The notes: generated by a model not told the origin, from the letters alone. Positions 36,360 through 47,530 are shown, counted from the first letter of the stretch. The stretch: DNA of 64,000 nt from Tsukamurella paurometabola DSM 20162 (GCF_000092225.1 NC_014158.1:1426001-1490000); one strand, 5' to 3'. Numbers and translations: made by a program.

Positions 36360-37811
36360 GTGAACGCATCGGAAGCCGATCCCGGGCGCGAGCGGCCCAC
36401 CGCTCGTGCGGGCGGCCCGGCTGCACCGGTCGATCTCGATGAGGCACTGGCCGAGATCGCTCGGCTACGGAGACTCGTCGATTCGCTCAGCGCGTTGGTC
36501 GATGCGAGCGCGGACAGCGCCGAGCTCCGGCGCCTCCGGCACGTGCAGGCCATCGCCGACGCGGCACCCGACTCCCTCTACGTCAAGGACTCCGAGGGCC
36601 GATACCTGTTCCTCAACGCCGCCGCCATGGAGGTCATCGAGGCCGGTGACCGTCCGGTGTCGGAGATCCTCGGTCGCGATGACAGCGAGTTCCTCACACC
36701 GGAGCTGTTCGAGCAGGTGGCCGCCAACGATCGCCGGGTGATCACCGGCGGTGAGCCGCTCGAGATCCGTGAGGAGGGGGAGATCGGGGGGCAGTGGCGC
36801 GTCTACCGTTCCCTCAAGGCGCCCTACCGTGATCCCGCCGGCCGGATCACCGGGCTGATCGGCGTCTCCCGCGATGTCACCGAATCCCACCGGTCGGCGC
36901 AGGCCCTGGCGCGGGCCGAGGCCCGGTGGCAGGTGGCGGTCGACAGTTCCGGCGACGGCATCTGGGATTGGGATCTGGCGAGCGGATCGGTGTTCTACTC
37001 GGCCCGGTGGAAGTCCATGCTCGGCTATGCCGAGGACGAGGTCGGTGACACCGCCCTGGAGTGGGAGAGCCGTGTGCATCCCGACGATCTGCAAGCGGCC
37101 CTGATGTCGATGAGCAGGCATATGCGTGGACAGAGCGCGGAGTACTCCTGCGAGCATCGCCTGCGCACTCGTTCGGGCGAGTGGCTCTGGGTCCGCGGCC
37201 GCGGGCGGGTGATCGAGCGCGATCCGACCGGCCGGATCCTGCGCATGGTGGGCATCTCCACCGATATCAGCGGTGAGATCGCCGAACGCCGTCGGCTCGA
37301 GCGCGAGGCGCTGGCGCTCGAACGCCTCGCCGAGATCGATGATCTGACCGGCATCGCCAACCGCAGGGGCTTCACCCGTGCCCTCAGCGCGGCCTGGCAT
37401 GCGGCATCGGCATCCGGAGGGCGCGTGCACCTCGCGCTCATCGACATCGACGATTTCAAGACGTACAACGACGCGCACGGACACTCCGCGGGAGACCGGG
37501 CACTGCGCCAGTTGGCCTCGGTGGTCGCGCGCGTTCCGGTGGGCGGCTCCGATGCCGCCGCCCGGTACGGCGGCGACGAACTCGCGCTGATCATGACCGG
37601 TGACATCGACTTCGCGGCCGTCCTCGAAGAGATGCGGCGCGAGGTGCTTGCGCTCGGCCTCGTCCACGACGGTGCGCGCCGCGTGTCGGTGAGCTGTGGC
37701 GGCGCGTCCGGAAAGGCCGAGGAGACCACTCCGGGACTGTTGCTGCGCGAAGCGGACCAGCGCCTCTACCGGGCGAAGGCAGGCGGGCGAGACCGGGTGG
37801 TCGCAGGGTAG
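36360..37811 (+). CDS. PAS-PAS-GGDEF sensor protein (putative diguanylate cyclase)
   Basis: 483 residues, soluble. A PAS domain at about 65-180 ([16 protein letters not shown]) is followed by a second at ~195-315 of the PAS_3 type with a PAC tail ([11 protein letters not shown]), then a GGDEF domain at ~325-483 ([12 protein letters not shown]). The active-site loop reads GGDEL instead of GGDEF/GGEEF, and the Arg of the upstream RxxD feedback site is missing (GGSD). It may make cyclic di-GMP without product inhibition, or may have lost activity. There is no EAL domain. It is divergent from glbO, which suggests that haem-gas chemistry and signalling are linked. The start is GTG. Confidence 0.88.
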   Translation: MNASEADPGRERPTARAGGPAAPVDLDEALAEIARLRRLVDSLSALVDASADSAELRRLRHVQAIADAAPDSLYVKDSEGRYLFLNAAAMEVIEAGDRPVSEILGRDDSEFLTPELFEQVAANDRRVITGGEPLEIREEGEIGGQWRVYRSLKAPYRDPAGRITGLIGVSRDVTESHRSAQALARAEARWQVAVDSSGDGIWDWDLASGSVFYSARWKSMLGYAEDEVGDTALEWESRVHPDDLQAALMSMSRHMRGQSAEYSCEHRLRTRSGEWLWVRGRGRVIERDPTGRILRMVGISTDISGEIAERRRLEREALALERLAEIDDLTGIANRRGFTRALSAAWHAASASGGRVHLALIDIDDFKTYNDAHGHSAGDRALRQLASVVARVPVGGSDAAARYGGDELALIMTGDIDFAAVLEEMRREVLALGLVHDGARRVSVSCGGASGKAEETTPGLLLREADQRLYRAKAGGRDRVVAG

Positions 37812-37954
37812 GTCACCTCGCGTTCACCGATCGTCCGCCTGTTCGCCCAGGGAAATGCGTCTAAATCAGCGTGCGGAACCGTCGTCGGCGTGGTGCACTA
37901 CTTACGGCGACTCCGCCGGGTGCGGCGGGGCCGTAGCAGACGTGAGGAGAGTCG

Positions 37955-38545
37955 ATGAAGCGGTCGCACGGCGCGGGTACCTCCGCGACGAGAGCGCTTG
38001 CCGACGACTCCCGGACCGACCGTAGCGCGTGGGGCAAGCGCCGGGTACTCCTGCTCAACGCCACGTACGAACCGCTCACCGCGGTATCGATGCGCAGGGC
38101 AATAGTCCTGATGCTCAGGGATAGGGCCGATGTGGTCCACGACGATCCGAACGGTCCGCTGGTGCATTCAGCGGACCGTTCCTTGTCTGTGCCCTCGGTG
38201 ATCCGGCTGCGCACGTACGTCCGCGTCCCGTACCGCGCGCAGGTGCCGATGACCCGGGCAGCATTGATGCACCGCGACCGGTTCCGCTGTGGCTACTGCG
38301 GCGGCAAGGCCGACACCATCGATCACGTGCAACCGCGATCCCGCGGCGGAGGCCACAGTTGGGAGAACTGCGTCGCGTGCTGCGCATCGTGCAATCACCG
38401 CAAAGCGGACCGGCTGCTGTCCGAACTGGGGTGGACGCTGCGCACCGAGCCGCGGCCCCCGCAGGGGCGGCACTGGCGGCTGCTCTCGACCCTCAAGGAG
38501 GTCGACCCGATGTGGAGTCGGTATCTCGACCTCGATGCGGCATAG
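37955..38545 (+). CDS. HNH endonuclease
   Basis: 196 residues. A conserved N-terminal half (RVLLLNATYEPL) is followed by an HNH nuclease module with two CxxC zinc pairs (CGYC and CASC) and the active-site residues IDHV, WENC and NHRK. It corresponds to the actinobacterial Rv2469c group, which is housekeeping-like and not phage-linked; its substrate is unknown. The ATG follows GAGGAGA. ctaJ is 64 bases downstream on the same strand. Confidence 0.88.
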   Translation: MKRSHGAGTSATRALADDSRTDRSAWGKRRVLLLNATYEPLTAVSMRRAIVLMLRDRADVVHDDPNGPLVHSADRSLSVPSVIRLRTYVRVPYRAQVPMTRAALMHRDRFRCGYCGGKADTIDHVQPRSRGGGHSWENCVACCASCNHRKADRLLSELGWTLRTEPRPPQGRHWRLLSTLKEVDPMWSRYLDLDAA

Positions 38546-38609
38546 GCTAAGTTGTTCCAAGACCGACCAGCGCCGTCGGGCGTCCGACAGAGAAGGAAAG
38601 GGGCCCACA

Positions 38610-38867
38610 GTGAGCTTGCTCAACATCGTCGGCGGGATCACGGTGATCGCCACGATCATCGTCGTCGTCCTGTGTGTCATCTCGATGGCCACCGGCCGTA
38701 ACGAGAAGTACCAGCAGCCCGGCGAGTACAAGCTCGGTGAGCCGTGGACCCGCGAGCCCCTGCTGTTCAGTGCGGTCGACGAAGCCCCGGTCGCCCCGCA
38801 CGGGGCGCATCACGGCGACGATGCGAACGAGAACCTGATCGGAGGTGCCGCAAGTGGCAAGTGGTGA
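38610..38867 (+). CDS. ctaJ: Probable aa3-type cytochrome oxidase subunit CtaJ
   Basis: 85 residues. One N-terminal membrane helix (about 4-28: IVGGITVIAT... ISMATG) is followed by a soluble, Pro/His-rich tail on the cytoplasmic side. Size, topology and position (between the HNH nuclease and the DUF5130 gene) match the small protein identified as subunit CtaJ in the Mycobacterium smegmatis III2-IV2 supercomplex. The GTG at 38610 follows AGAAGGAAAGGGG. Its last 14 bases overlap the DUF5130 gene. The identification rests on position and topology more than on motif. Confidence 0.75.
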   Translation: MSLLNIVGGITVIATIIVVVLCVISMATGRNEKYQQPGEYKLGEPWTREPLLFSAVDEAPVAPHGAHHGDDANENLIGGAASGKW

Positions 38868-39336
38868 TCACGGAAACAGCGTCGCCGTCCCGTCGGGAGA
38901 CCTGCCCATCGGCACGGTCATCACGTCGAGCGGCCGGATCTCCGCCGCCCGCCAGGCCGGCGACAGCCCCGTCAACCCGCCGTTCACCCGCGAGGAGCTG
39001 ATCGGCCTCGACGAGGCCCTGATCCGCGCTACTCGCGATGCGAAGGCCCGGTTCTCGGTCTACATCGGAGACCTCGGTGATGACGTGTACGCCGGCGCCG
39101 AGGCGGTCCTGCGGCAGGCGCCCGAACCCGAGTACGGAGCGCTCATCGCGGTCTCACCGAACAGCAACGACATCGTGGTCGTCACCGGCCGCGAGGTGGC
39201 CGACCGCCTCGGCGACAAGGTCGCCCAGCTCGGTGTGACCGCCGCGATCCCGCCGTTCCAGAAGGGCGATCTGATCGACGGCCTGATCGCCGCCCTGCGC
39301 GTGATGGCGTCGGCGGTGAAGCCTCCGACGGCCTGA
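38854..39336 (+). CDS. DUF5130 protein, PRSAF1-like supercomplex-associated factor
   Basis: 160 residues with the TPM-like alpha/beta layout of DUF5130: RFSVYIGDLG, VVVTGREVADRL and a C-terminal hydrophobic helix. It corresponds to Rv2468c and to the M. smegmatis protein found attached to the respiratory supercomplex (possible respiratory supercomplex association factor 1). The GTG at 38854 has GGAGG eight bases upstream, better than the GTG at 38845. It overlaps ctaJ by 14 bases, so the two are coupled. A strong hairpin follows. Confidence 0.82.
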   Translation: MASGDHGNSVAVPSGDLPIGTVITSSGRISAARQAGDSPVNPPFTREELIGLDEALIRATRDAKARFSVYIGDLGDDVYAGAEAVLRQAPEPEYGALIAVSPNSNDIVVVTGREVADRLGDKVAQLGVTAAIPPFQKGDLIDGLIAALRVMASAVKPPTA

Positions 39337-39348
39337 TCCACAATCGCA

Positions 39349-39386
39349 GACGAGAGCCCCGGACCGTGAGGTCCGGGGCTCTCGTC
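39349..39386. terminator. Bidirectional hairpin after the DUF5130 gene
   Basis: A perfect 17-base stem (GACGAGAGCCCCGGACC) with a GTGA loop lies between two convergent genes. It is the strongest terminator in the window. Confidence 0.85.
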
Positions 39387-39397
39387 GTCGGGTCGGG

Positions 39398-39724
39398 TCA
39401 GGTGTCGCCGGGGAAGGTGCCGTCCACGTAGAGCCACCGGCCGCCCTCCCGGACGAATCGGGAGCGCTCGTGCAGGACGCCGAATTCGCCGTCGTCGACG
39501 TAGGTGGCACGGAACTCGACGACACCGGCATCGTCGTTCGGGCCGCCCGCGACGGTGTCCACGATCTGTAGGCCGCGCCAGGTGAGGGCGTCGTCGATCG
39601 TCAGGGTCGCGGGCCGCGTGTCGGGGTGCCAGGTGGCCAGTAGCCAGGCGGCGTCGCCGCGACGGAAGGCGTCGAAGCGTGAGCGCATGAGCGCTTCGGC
39701 GGTCTCCGGGAACGGGTCGGTCAC
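39398..39724 (-). CDS. YchJ-like domain protein lacking the SEC-C/zinc motif
   Basis: 108 residues matching the middle NTF2-like domain of YchJ/UPF0225 proteins (ETAEALMRSRFDAF, LATWHPDTRPATL, VLHERSRFVREGGRWLYVDG in part). Full YchJ proteins begin with a CxCGS...C metal motif about 20-25 residues long; here the gene starts directly before the middle domain. The GTG at 39724 has a TAGGCT element six bases upstream, so the short form seems real rather than a misplaced start. The function of the family is unknown. Confidence 0.78.
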   Translation of the reverse strand: MTDPFPETAEALMRSRFDAFRRGDAAWLLATWHPDTRPATLTIDDALTWRGLQIVDTVAGGPNDDAGVVEFRATYVDDGEFGVLHERSRFVREGGRWLYVDGTFPGDT

Positions 39725-39736
39725 GGCGGGAGCCTA
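39725..39736 (-). promoter_or_regulatory. Leaderless-type promoter of the YchJ-like gene
   Basis: On the minus strand TAGGCT (complement of 39731-39736) is followed by six bases and then the GTG start. No Shine-Dalgarno is present. Confidence 0.5.
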
Positions 39737-39826
39737 CCGCGGTGTCGCCACCGTCACCTTGTGGTGCCGGGTGCGAGCGTGATGTGATTCCAGGCGACGC
39801 TTGAAACTTCAATGAATGGTGGTCGC

Positions 39827-40294
39827 ATGTCCTACAGTTCCTGTGCACGCCGCGCCGTCCTCGCCGCGTTCCTCGCCTTCGCCGCGGTGTTCACCGTGTC
39901 CGCCCCGGCGCTCGCCGCTCCGGCCCCGTCGACCCCGAAACAGGTGGTCACCGCCTTCTACACTGAGGGCTTCGTGAACAAGGATCTCGCCGGCGCCGCG
40001 CACCGCTACATCGGTGACACCTACATCCAGCACAATCCCGAGGTCGCCGATGGTCGCGAGGCCTTCATCGCGGTACTCGGCCCCGTCGTGGCCGACCCCA
40101 AGTACGCGACGAGCATCGTGCGCATCGTGGCCGAGGGCGACATCGTGGTCGTCTACGCCAAGTCCGTCTACGACGGTAAGGCCCAGGCCGTCGCCGACAT
40201 CTTCCGCGTCGCGAACGGCAAGATCGTCGAGCATTGGGACGTGATCCAGGACGATCCCGGCAAGACCGTCAGTGGACACCCGTTTATCAGCTGA
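39827..40294 (+). CDS. Secreted SnoaL/NTF2-like protein
   Basis: 155 residues. A Sec signal peptide spans residues 1-31 (CARR positive end, hydrophobic core, cleavage around ALA-AP). The mature part is a SnoaL-like cone (VTAFYTEGFVNKDL, YIQHNPEVADGREAF, IVEHWDVIQ), close to proteins annotated as polyketide cyclase-like or ester-cyclase-like that act on unknown small molecules outside the membrane. The ATG at 39827 gives a normal signal length; the ATG at 39812 adds five residues, and neither has a strong ribosome site. It is followed by a hairpin, convergent with pepN. Confidence 0.78.
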   Translation: MSYSSCARRAVLAAFLAFAAVFTVSAPALAAPAPSTPKQVVTAFYTEGFVNKDLAGAAHRYIGDTYIQHNPEVADGREAFIAVLGPVVADPKYATSIVRIVAEGDIVVVYAKSVYDGKAQAVADIFRVANGKIVEHWDVIQDDPGKTVSGHPFIS

Positions 40295-40306
40295 CCGAGC
40301 CGGACG

Positions 40307-40343
40307 CCGCGGGCCCCGGGGAACCGTTCCCCGGGGCCCGCGG
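40307..40343. terminator. Bidirectional hairpin between the SnoaL-like gene and pepN
   Basis: An 18-base perfect inverted repeat (CCGCGGGCCCCGGGGAAC) has a one-base centre, so the working stem is about 14-15 pairs with a seven-base loop. It lies between convergent genes. Confidence 0.8.
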
Positions 40344-40353
40344 AGGTTCGAGA

Positions 40354-42924
<2,571 letters not shown>

Positions 42925-43082
42925 GGGCGACGCTCCTTCATGCTCGGTTCTGCGGGTGACTTCGGCTCGGCTCCACAATGCCACCTCGGATCGAGCCACG
43001 CGTGCGCGGGAAGGGGTTCGGTCTTCGGTGCGTTGAGGTAGTGGTCGAGGTATCAACGAATCCATCCACGCTAGGAGAAGCA

Positions 43083-43706
43083 GTGACTGAAACCGCCCCC
43101 TCGAAGGATCGCGTCGACTTCTGGTTCGACCCGCTGTGCCCGTGGTGTTGGATCACCTCGCGGTGGATCCTGGAGGTCGAGCAGGTGCGCGACATCGATG
43201 TGAACTTCCACGTCATGAGCCTCGCCGTGCTCAACGAGGGCAAGGACGACCTGCCCGAGATCTATCGGGAGCTGATGAAGACCGCGTGGGGCCCGGTGCG
43301 GGTTCTCATCGCCGCCGCTCAGCTCCATGGGGATCAGGTGCTCGCGCCGCTGTACACCGCCCTCGGCACCCGCATTCACAACCGCGGCGAACAGGACCAC
43401 GCGGCGATCATCGCGGAATCGCTTGCCGAGGCCGGACTGGAAGCCGATCTGGCCGACGCCGCAACGAGCACGGACTACGACGAAGCGCTGCGCGCGAGCC
43501 ACCACGCGGGCATGGACAAGGTGGGACCGGACGTGGGTACGCCCACCATCCACGTCAACGGCGTCGCCTTCTTCGGCCCCGTGCTCTCGCGCATCCCGCG
43601 CGGGGAGGACGCCGGGAAGGTCTGGGACGGAACGGTGTTGCTCGCGAGCTACCCGCACTTCTTCGAGCTCAAGCGGACCCGGCACGAGGATCCCGAGTTC
43701 GACTGA
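43083..43706 (+). CDS. Mycothiol-dependent DsbA-like oxidoreductase/nitroreductase (Rv2466c homologue)
   Basis: 207 residues, the same length as Rv2466c. The CPWC active site falls at Cys19 and Cys22, again as in Rv2466c. The thioredoxin/DsbA fold has a helical insert, and the cis-proline region is GTPTIHV. Rv2466c is an oxidative-stress thiol reductase that also activates nitro-prodrugs. The GTG at 43083 has AGGAG upstream. It is divergent from pepN and ends in a hairpin. Its presence implies mycothiol, i.e. an actinobacterium. Confidence 0.9.
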   Translation: MTETAPSKDRVDFWFDPLCPWCWITSRWILEVEQVRDIDVNFHVMSLAVLNEGKDDLPEIYRELMKTAWGPVRVLIAAAQLHGDQVLAPLYTALGTRIHNRGEQDHAAIIAESLAEAGLEADLADAATSTDYDEALRASHHAGMDKVGPDVGTPTIHVNGVAFFGPVLSRIPRGEDAGKVWDGTVLLASYPHFFELKRTRHEDPEFD

Positions 43707-43712
43707 ACGTGA

Positions 43713-43742
43713 CGAGACCCCCGGCGCGGGCCGGGGGTCTCG
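43713..43742. terminator. Bidirectional hairpin
   Basis: A 13-base perfect stem (CGAGACCCCCGGC) with a four-base loop sits between the Rv2466c homologue and the convergent peptidase gene. Confidence 0.8.
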
Positions 43743-43752
43743 GATGTTCGGG

Positions 43753-45078
43753 CTAGGAAGCGGGCGGTGCCGGGGGAGCGGGCGGGGTCTGCTCCGGCGG
43801 CTGCGGCGGGATCGGGCCCTGCGCGGGCGGCAGCGTGTTCTGCTCCTGCCCGGGCGCGGGTGCCAACACCTCCTGGGAGCTGAACGTCGGGACGGGGCCC
43901 GAGGGGACCACGGCGCCGCCGCCGACACCGCGCACGGTCTGGCCCGGGGCGAAGAAGAGCGAGCCCGCCTTGGTGCGGTTGCGCAGCGCCGCAGCGCGCC
44001 AGGTGAGCACCGGATGCGATGCCGTGAGGTTCACGACCCAGGTGAAGAAGCCGCGGTCGGTGGTCGCCCGGTCGGCGAGTTGGTCGAAGTCGACCTCCTT
44101 GCCCAGGTACTTGCCGGCGCCCAGCAGGCCCATGCCGCCCGGCACACCGGACGGCCGGTTGAAGTAGCCGTAGTTGTCGGCGGTGTACTCCTGCGAGCGG
44201 GACAGAGCCGATCCGATCACCGGGAGATAGCTCATGGCGAACGAGCCGATCTGCCGCCAGTACGAGACATGGCCGGCGGCGATGTGCCCCACCTCGTGGC
44301 CGATGATGTACGCCAGCGCGTCGGGATCGCGGGCCTCGCCACCCACCTCGAACAGATCGCTGTAGACCACCACGAACCGGCGGAAGCCGTGCCCTGAGGC
44401 GAAAGCGTTGATCTGGCCGTTGCCCAGCACGACGAAGGCGTCCGGGACCTCGCGCAGGCCGTACCGGGCGGCGGCGTCGCGCACCATCTGATAGCCCTCG
44501 GGGAATTGCGTGGGCGTCATCTGAATGCCCTGCACACGCGGGGTGGCCCACATCGAACCACGGGCGAACCAGAGGATCACGGGCAGGACCAGGACCACGA
44601 GCAGGTACGAGTTCAGCGTGCCGACGAAGGCGAACAGGATCGCGCCCACATAGATCACCGCGGTGGTCAGGATCACCAGGATCAGCAGCGGGATCTCGCC
44701 GGGGTGCCGGCGCGGGGCGTCCGCGTACCGGGGCGGCTGATAGACCGGCGCCACGGGCCCACCCGGATACTGCGGCGGTACGCCGACCTGCGGTTGCGTG
44801 CCGGTCACCGCAGGATCGTGCGCACCGAGATGAGGGAGCCCGTGCTGGCCGATGCTGCGATGTTGTTCAGTCGGGAAATCGGCTGCCGGGAACGCCGACG
44901 TCGGGGCCTCCGAATCGGATCCACCGAGGTCACTCGGTTGGACGACCGGGAATGCGCCGGTGGCAGGCACGCCCGATCCGTCTGATCCGAAGGCGGAGCC
45001 GGCGCTGCGGGCGGACTCGGTGGGGGCGGAACCGTCGTCCGGTTTCCCGCCGGGGGTCTGCTCGGTGCTGTCATGCAT
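43753..45078 (-). CDS. M48-family membrane zinc metallopeptidase
   Basis: 441 residues. The first ~140 are Pro/Gly/Ser-rich and disordered, two membrane helices follow at ~150-200, and then a M48 (HtpX/Ste24-like) domain with the zinc site IGHEVGHIAAGH near residue 255. The C-terminal tail is again Pro-rich (PPQPPEQTPPAPPA). It probably degrades or processes membrane proteins at the cytoplasmic face. The ATG at 45078 is preferred because of a TAGATT element seven bases upstream; a TTG at 45129 would add 17 residues. It is divergent from rpiB. It is not part of the M. tuberculosis gene order here. Confidence 0.85.
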   Translation of the reverse strand: MHDSTEQTPGGKPDDGSAPTESARSAGSAFGSDGSGVPATGAFPVVQPSDLGGSDSEAPTSAFPAADFPTEQHRSIGQHGLPHLGAHDPAVTGTQPQVGVPPQYPGGPVAPVYQPPRYADAPRRHPGEIPLLILVILTTAVIYVGAILFAFVGTLNSYLLVVLVLPVILWFARGSMWATPRVQGIQMTPTQFPEGYQMVRDAAARYGLREVPDAFVVLGNGQINAFASGHGFRRFVVVYSDLFEVGGEARDPDALAYIIGHEVGHIAAGHVSYWRQIGSFAMSYLPVIGSALSRSQEYTADNYGYFNRPSGVPGGMGLLGAGKYLGKEVDFDQLADRATTDRGFFTWVVNLTASHPVLTWRAAALRNRTKAGSLFFAPGQTVRGVGGGAVVPSGPVPTFSSQEVLAPAPGQEQNTLPPAQGPIPPQPPEQTPPAPPAPPAS

Positions 45079-45091
45079 GCCATCGAATCTA
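45079..45091 (-). promoter_or_regulatory. Leaderless-type promoter of the M48 peptidase gene
   Basis: Minus-strand TAGATT (complement of 45086-45091) is followed by seven bases and then ATG. No Shine-Dalgarno is present. Confidence 0.5.
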
Positions 45092-45140
45092 GGCTGTGCC
45101 GCCGTCGGACGCGAAGGCGACGCGTGCAAAACTTGTCATC

Positions 45141-45623
45141 ATGCGCGTTTACCTCGGCGGCGACCACGCCGGATTCGAACTCAAGTCCCAGATCGCTCGG
45201 CACCTCACCGCCGCCGGCCATGAGGTCGTCGACTGCGGTGCGCACACCTACGACGCTCTCGATGACTATCCGGCGTTCTGCATCGACGCCGCCAAGCGCG
45301 TCGTCGCCGATCCCGGCAGCCTCGGCATCGTGCTGGGCGGCAGCGGTAACGGCGAGCAGATCGCCGCGAACAAGGTGCCCGGCGCTCGCTGCGCGCTCGC
45401 CTGGAGCGTGGAGACCGCCCAGCTCGCGCGCCAGCACAACAATGCGCAGCTGATCGGCCTGGGCGGCCGCATGCACACCGTCGACGAGGCCCTGGCCATC
45501 GTCGACGCCTTCCTCGCCACCCCGTGGTCCGATGAGGAGCGCCACCAGCGGCGTATCGACATCCTCGCCGAGTACGAGCGCACTGGCGTCGCACCGGCCG
45601 TGCCCGGCGCTCCCGAGGCCTAG
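45141..45623 (+). CDS. rpiB: Ribose-5-phosphate isomerase B
   Basis: 160 residues, RpiB/LacAB family. It interconverts ribose-5-phosphate and ribulose-5-phosphate. The segment GGSGNGEQIAANK replaces the CGTGxG loop of enterobacterial RpiB, so the catalytic Cys is absent and the Glu of GNGE takes over, as known for the M. tuberculosis enzyme. The substrate histidines are in GDHAGFEL and RQHNNAQ. The ATG at 45141 is used. The glycosylase gene starts seven bases after its stop, the same pair as Rv2465c-Rv2464c. Confidence 0.94.
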   Translation: MRVYLGGDHAGFELKSQIARHLTAAGHEVVDCGAHTYDALDDYPAFCIDAAKRVVADPGSLGIVLGGSGNGEQIAANKVPGARCALAWSVETAQLARQHNNAQLIGLGGRMHTVDEALAIVDAFLATPWSDEERHQRRIDILAEYERTGVAPAVPGAPEA

Positions 45624-45629
45624 TAGCCC

Positions 45630-46433
45630 GTGCCCGAGGGGCACACACTCCATCGGCTCGCCCTCGATCACGATCGACGCTTCGGGGGCGAGACGGTGCG
45701 TGTCGCCAGCCCGCAGGGGCGGTTCGCCGCCGAAGCGAAGCGGCTCGACGGCCGCGAGTTCCTCGGTGCGGATGCCTGGGGCAAACACCTCTGGCACCGG
45801 TACGACGGTGGCCTCACCGTGCACGTGCACCTCGGGCTGTACGGCTCGTTCGCCGATTTCGAGCTGCTCGACGGTGCTCCGCCGGCGCCGGTCGGGCAGG
45901 TGCGCATGCGCATCGTCGGACCGCGCGACGGCACTGATCTGCGCGGCCCCACCGCCTGCCATCTGGTCTCCGAGGAGCAGATCGACGAGGTACTGGCCCG
46001 GCTCGGGCCCGATCCGTTGCGCGCCGACGCAGATCCGGACCCGGCGTGGCGGCGGATCAGTCGCTCCCGCAGGCCGATCGGCGCATTACTGATGGACCAG
46101 AAGGTGGTAGCAGGCGTCGGCAACGTCTACCGCGCCGAAGTGCTCTACCGTGCCGGCCTGGATCCGCACCGCGAGGGCAGAGCCCTCGGTCGTGAGGACT
46201 TCGACGGCATCTGGGCCGACCTCGTCGCCTTGATGCCGATCGGCGTCGAGCGGGGCCGTATGCACGTGGTGCGCGCCGAAGACGACCACGGCGCCCCGTC
46301 GTACGCGCCGGACCGGCCCCGTACCTACGTGTACCGCCGCGCGGGCGAGCCCTGCCGCGTGTGTCGCACGCCGGTCCGGACCGAGGTCATGGAGGCTCGA
46401 AACCTGTACTGGTGCCCCACCTGCCAGACCTGA
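45630..46433 (+). CDS. Fpg/Nei-family DNA glycosylase/AP lyase
   Basis: 267 residues. The N-terminal PEGH places Pro2 and Glu3 for catalysis after Met removal. A conserved lysine sits in WGKHLW near residue 53, the helix-two-turn-helix region is DQKVVAGVGNVYR, and a C-terminal zinc finger ends CPTCQT after CRVC. It matches the Nei1-like group (Rv2464c), which removes oxidised pyrimidines. The start is GTG. It is coupled to rpiB. Confidence 0.93.
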   Translation: MPEGHTLHRLALDHDRRFGGETVRVASPQGRFAAEAKRLDGREFLGADAWGKHLWHRYDGGLTVHVHLGLYGSFADFELLDGAPPAPVGQVRMRIVGPRDGTDLRGPTACHLVSEEQIDEVLARLGPDPLRADADPDPAWRRISRSRRPIGALLMDQKVVAGVGNVYRAEVLYRAGLDPHREGRALGREDFDGIWADLVALMPIGVERGRMHVVRAEDDHGAPSYAPDRPRTYVYRRAGEPCRVCRTPVRTEVMEARNLYWCPTCQT

Positions 46434-46541
46434 TCTGTGTCGCCGGCAGGGGTTTGACCTGCACTGTTAGCTCAGACACATCACGGATTCCTTAACGCTC
46501 CCTTCAGGCGGCGTTCAGGTCGGGGGACCAGAGTTCAGTAG

Positions 46542-47513
46542 ATGAACGCGGTCACCGTCAGCAGCAAGGAGGCCCGGCGACTGGGTACCCCCGGCCGGGC
46601 CGCGATCACCGTTCTCGCCGTGGGCGGAACGGGGGAGTCGTGGGTCGACGACACCCGCACCGAGGTCACCGGCATGCTCAGCCATGTTGTCGCCGAACTG
46701 GACGAGCGTTTCACCGCCCGCTGGATCGGCTACCCGGCGTCGTACGGACCGGTTCCCGCCCGCGACGGCGTGTCCTTCGCCGAGTCGGTCGACATCGGCG
46801 TGGAGCGCCTGATCGCCGCCCTCACCGAGACCGAGGGCCTGGTGGCTCTCATCGGGTACTCCCAGGGGTGCACCGTGGTGCGCCGTGTGCTCGGTGCCAT
46901 CGCGCGGGGCGAGCTGTACGCGCCCGCGGTGATCGCCGCTGGGCTGGTGTCCGACCCCGAGCGTCCCCGCGGCAGTGACCCCGCACTCGCCGGTTCCGGT
47001 GTCGCGGGTGACGGCCCGCCGATCGTCGAGGGCTTTCCGGTCCATTGGATCTCGCACCCGCACGACGTGATCTGCAATGCGAGCATCGATTCCTTCGTCC
47101 GCGATATCGCCGACGCCACCGCGCTGCTGACCCTGCGCGATTTGGCCGCGTGGGCGCCGCGTGCGGTGGGTGGCTACCTCGGCGACCGCTTCCAGAACGC
47201 CACCCGCACCGCATTCGGATCACGGCAGTGGCGGCGTGATGTGGTGCGGTTGCGTACCGCCGGTCGCGAGATCCTCGGCTACCTGCCGCGGATCAATGTG
47301 CGAGGTCGTGACTACAACCTGCGCGGCAGTCGACACGTCGCGTATGCGACCGAGCCACTCGCGCGGCTGCGGCACGAGGACTACGAGCTCACCGGCTGCC
47401 AGTTGCTCGCACAGTGGCTGCAGGTTCAGGCCACGTTCGCCACCCGGGCACCGGCAGGCGGTGCCGGGGAGGCCGCTGGTCTATTGTCGGGGAAGTACCC
47501 AGAAGCAGGCTGA
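46542..47513 (+). CDS. Cutinase/LysB-like serine hydrolase
   Basis: 323 residues, alpha/beta hydrolase without a clear signal peptide. The nucleophile elbow is GYSQG (Ser107). The spacing of YPASYG, then SVDIGVERL, is typical of mycolyl-esterase LysB and PE-PPE-domain hydrolases of actinobacteria. A likely histidine lies in SRHVAYA near residue 268. It may act on mycolate or other wax-like esters; the substrate is unknown. The ATG at 46542 has no ribosome site; AAGGAGG occurs 30 bases inside the gene, eight bases before a CTG, so the true N-terminus is uncertain. Confidence 0.72.
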   Translation: MNAVTVSSKEARRLGTPGRAAITVLAVGGTGESWVDDTRTEVTGMLSHVVAELDERFTARWIGYPASYGPVPARDGVSFAESVDIGVERLIAALTETEGLVALIGYSQGCTVVRRVLGAIARGELYAPAVIAAGLVSDPERPRGSDPALAGSGVAGDGPPIVEGFPVHWISHPHDVICNASIDSFVRDIADATALLTLRDLAAWAPRAVGGYLGDRFQNATRTAFGSRQWRRDVVRLRTAGREILGYLPRINVRGRDYNLRGSRHVAYATEPLARLRHEDYELTGCQLLAQWLQVQATFATRAPAGGAGEAAGLLSGKYPEAG

Positions 47514-47530
47514 CCCGGAGGTAGAAGCTC

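Noticed and set aside
46434-46541. A TTGACC sequence and three TTCAG repeats before the hydrolase gene as promoter and operator
   Set aside because: No -10 element fits at 16-19 bases from TTGACC, and the repeats are too short to be meaningful.
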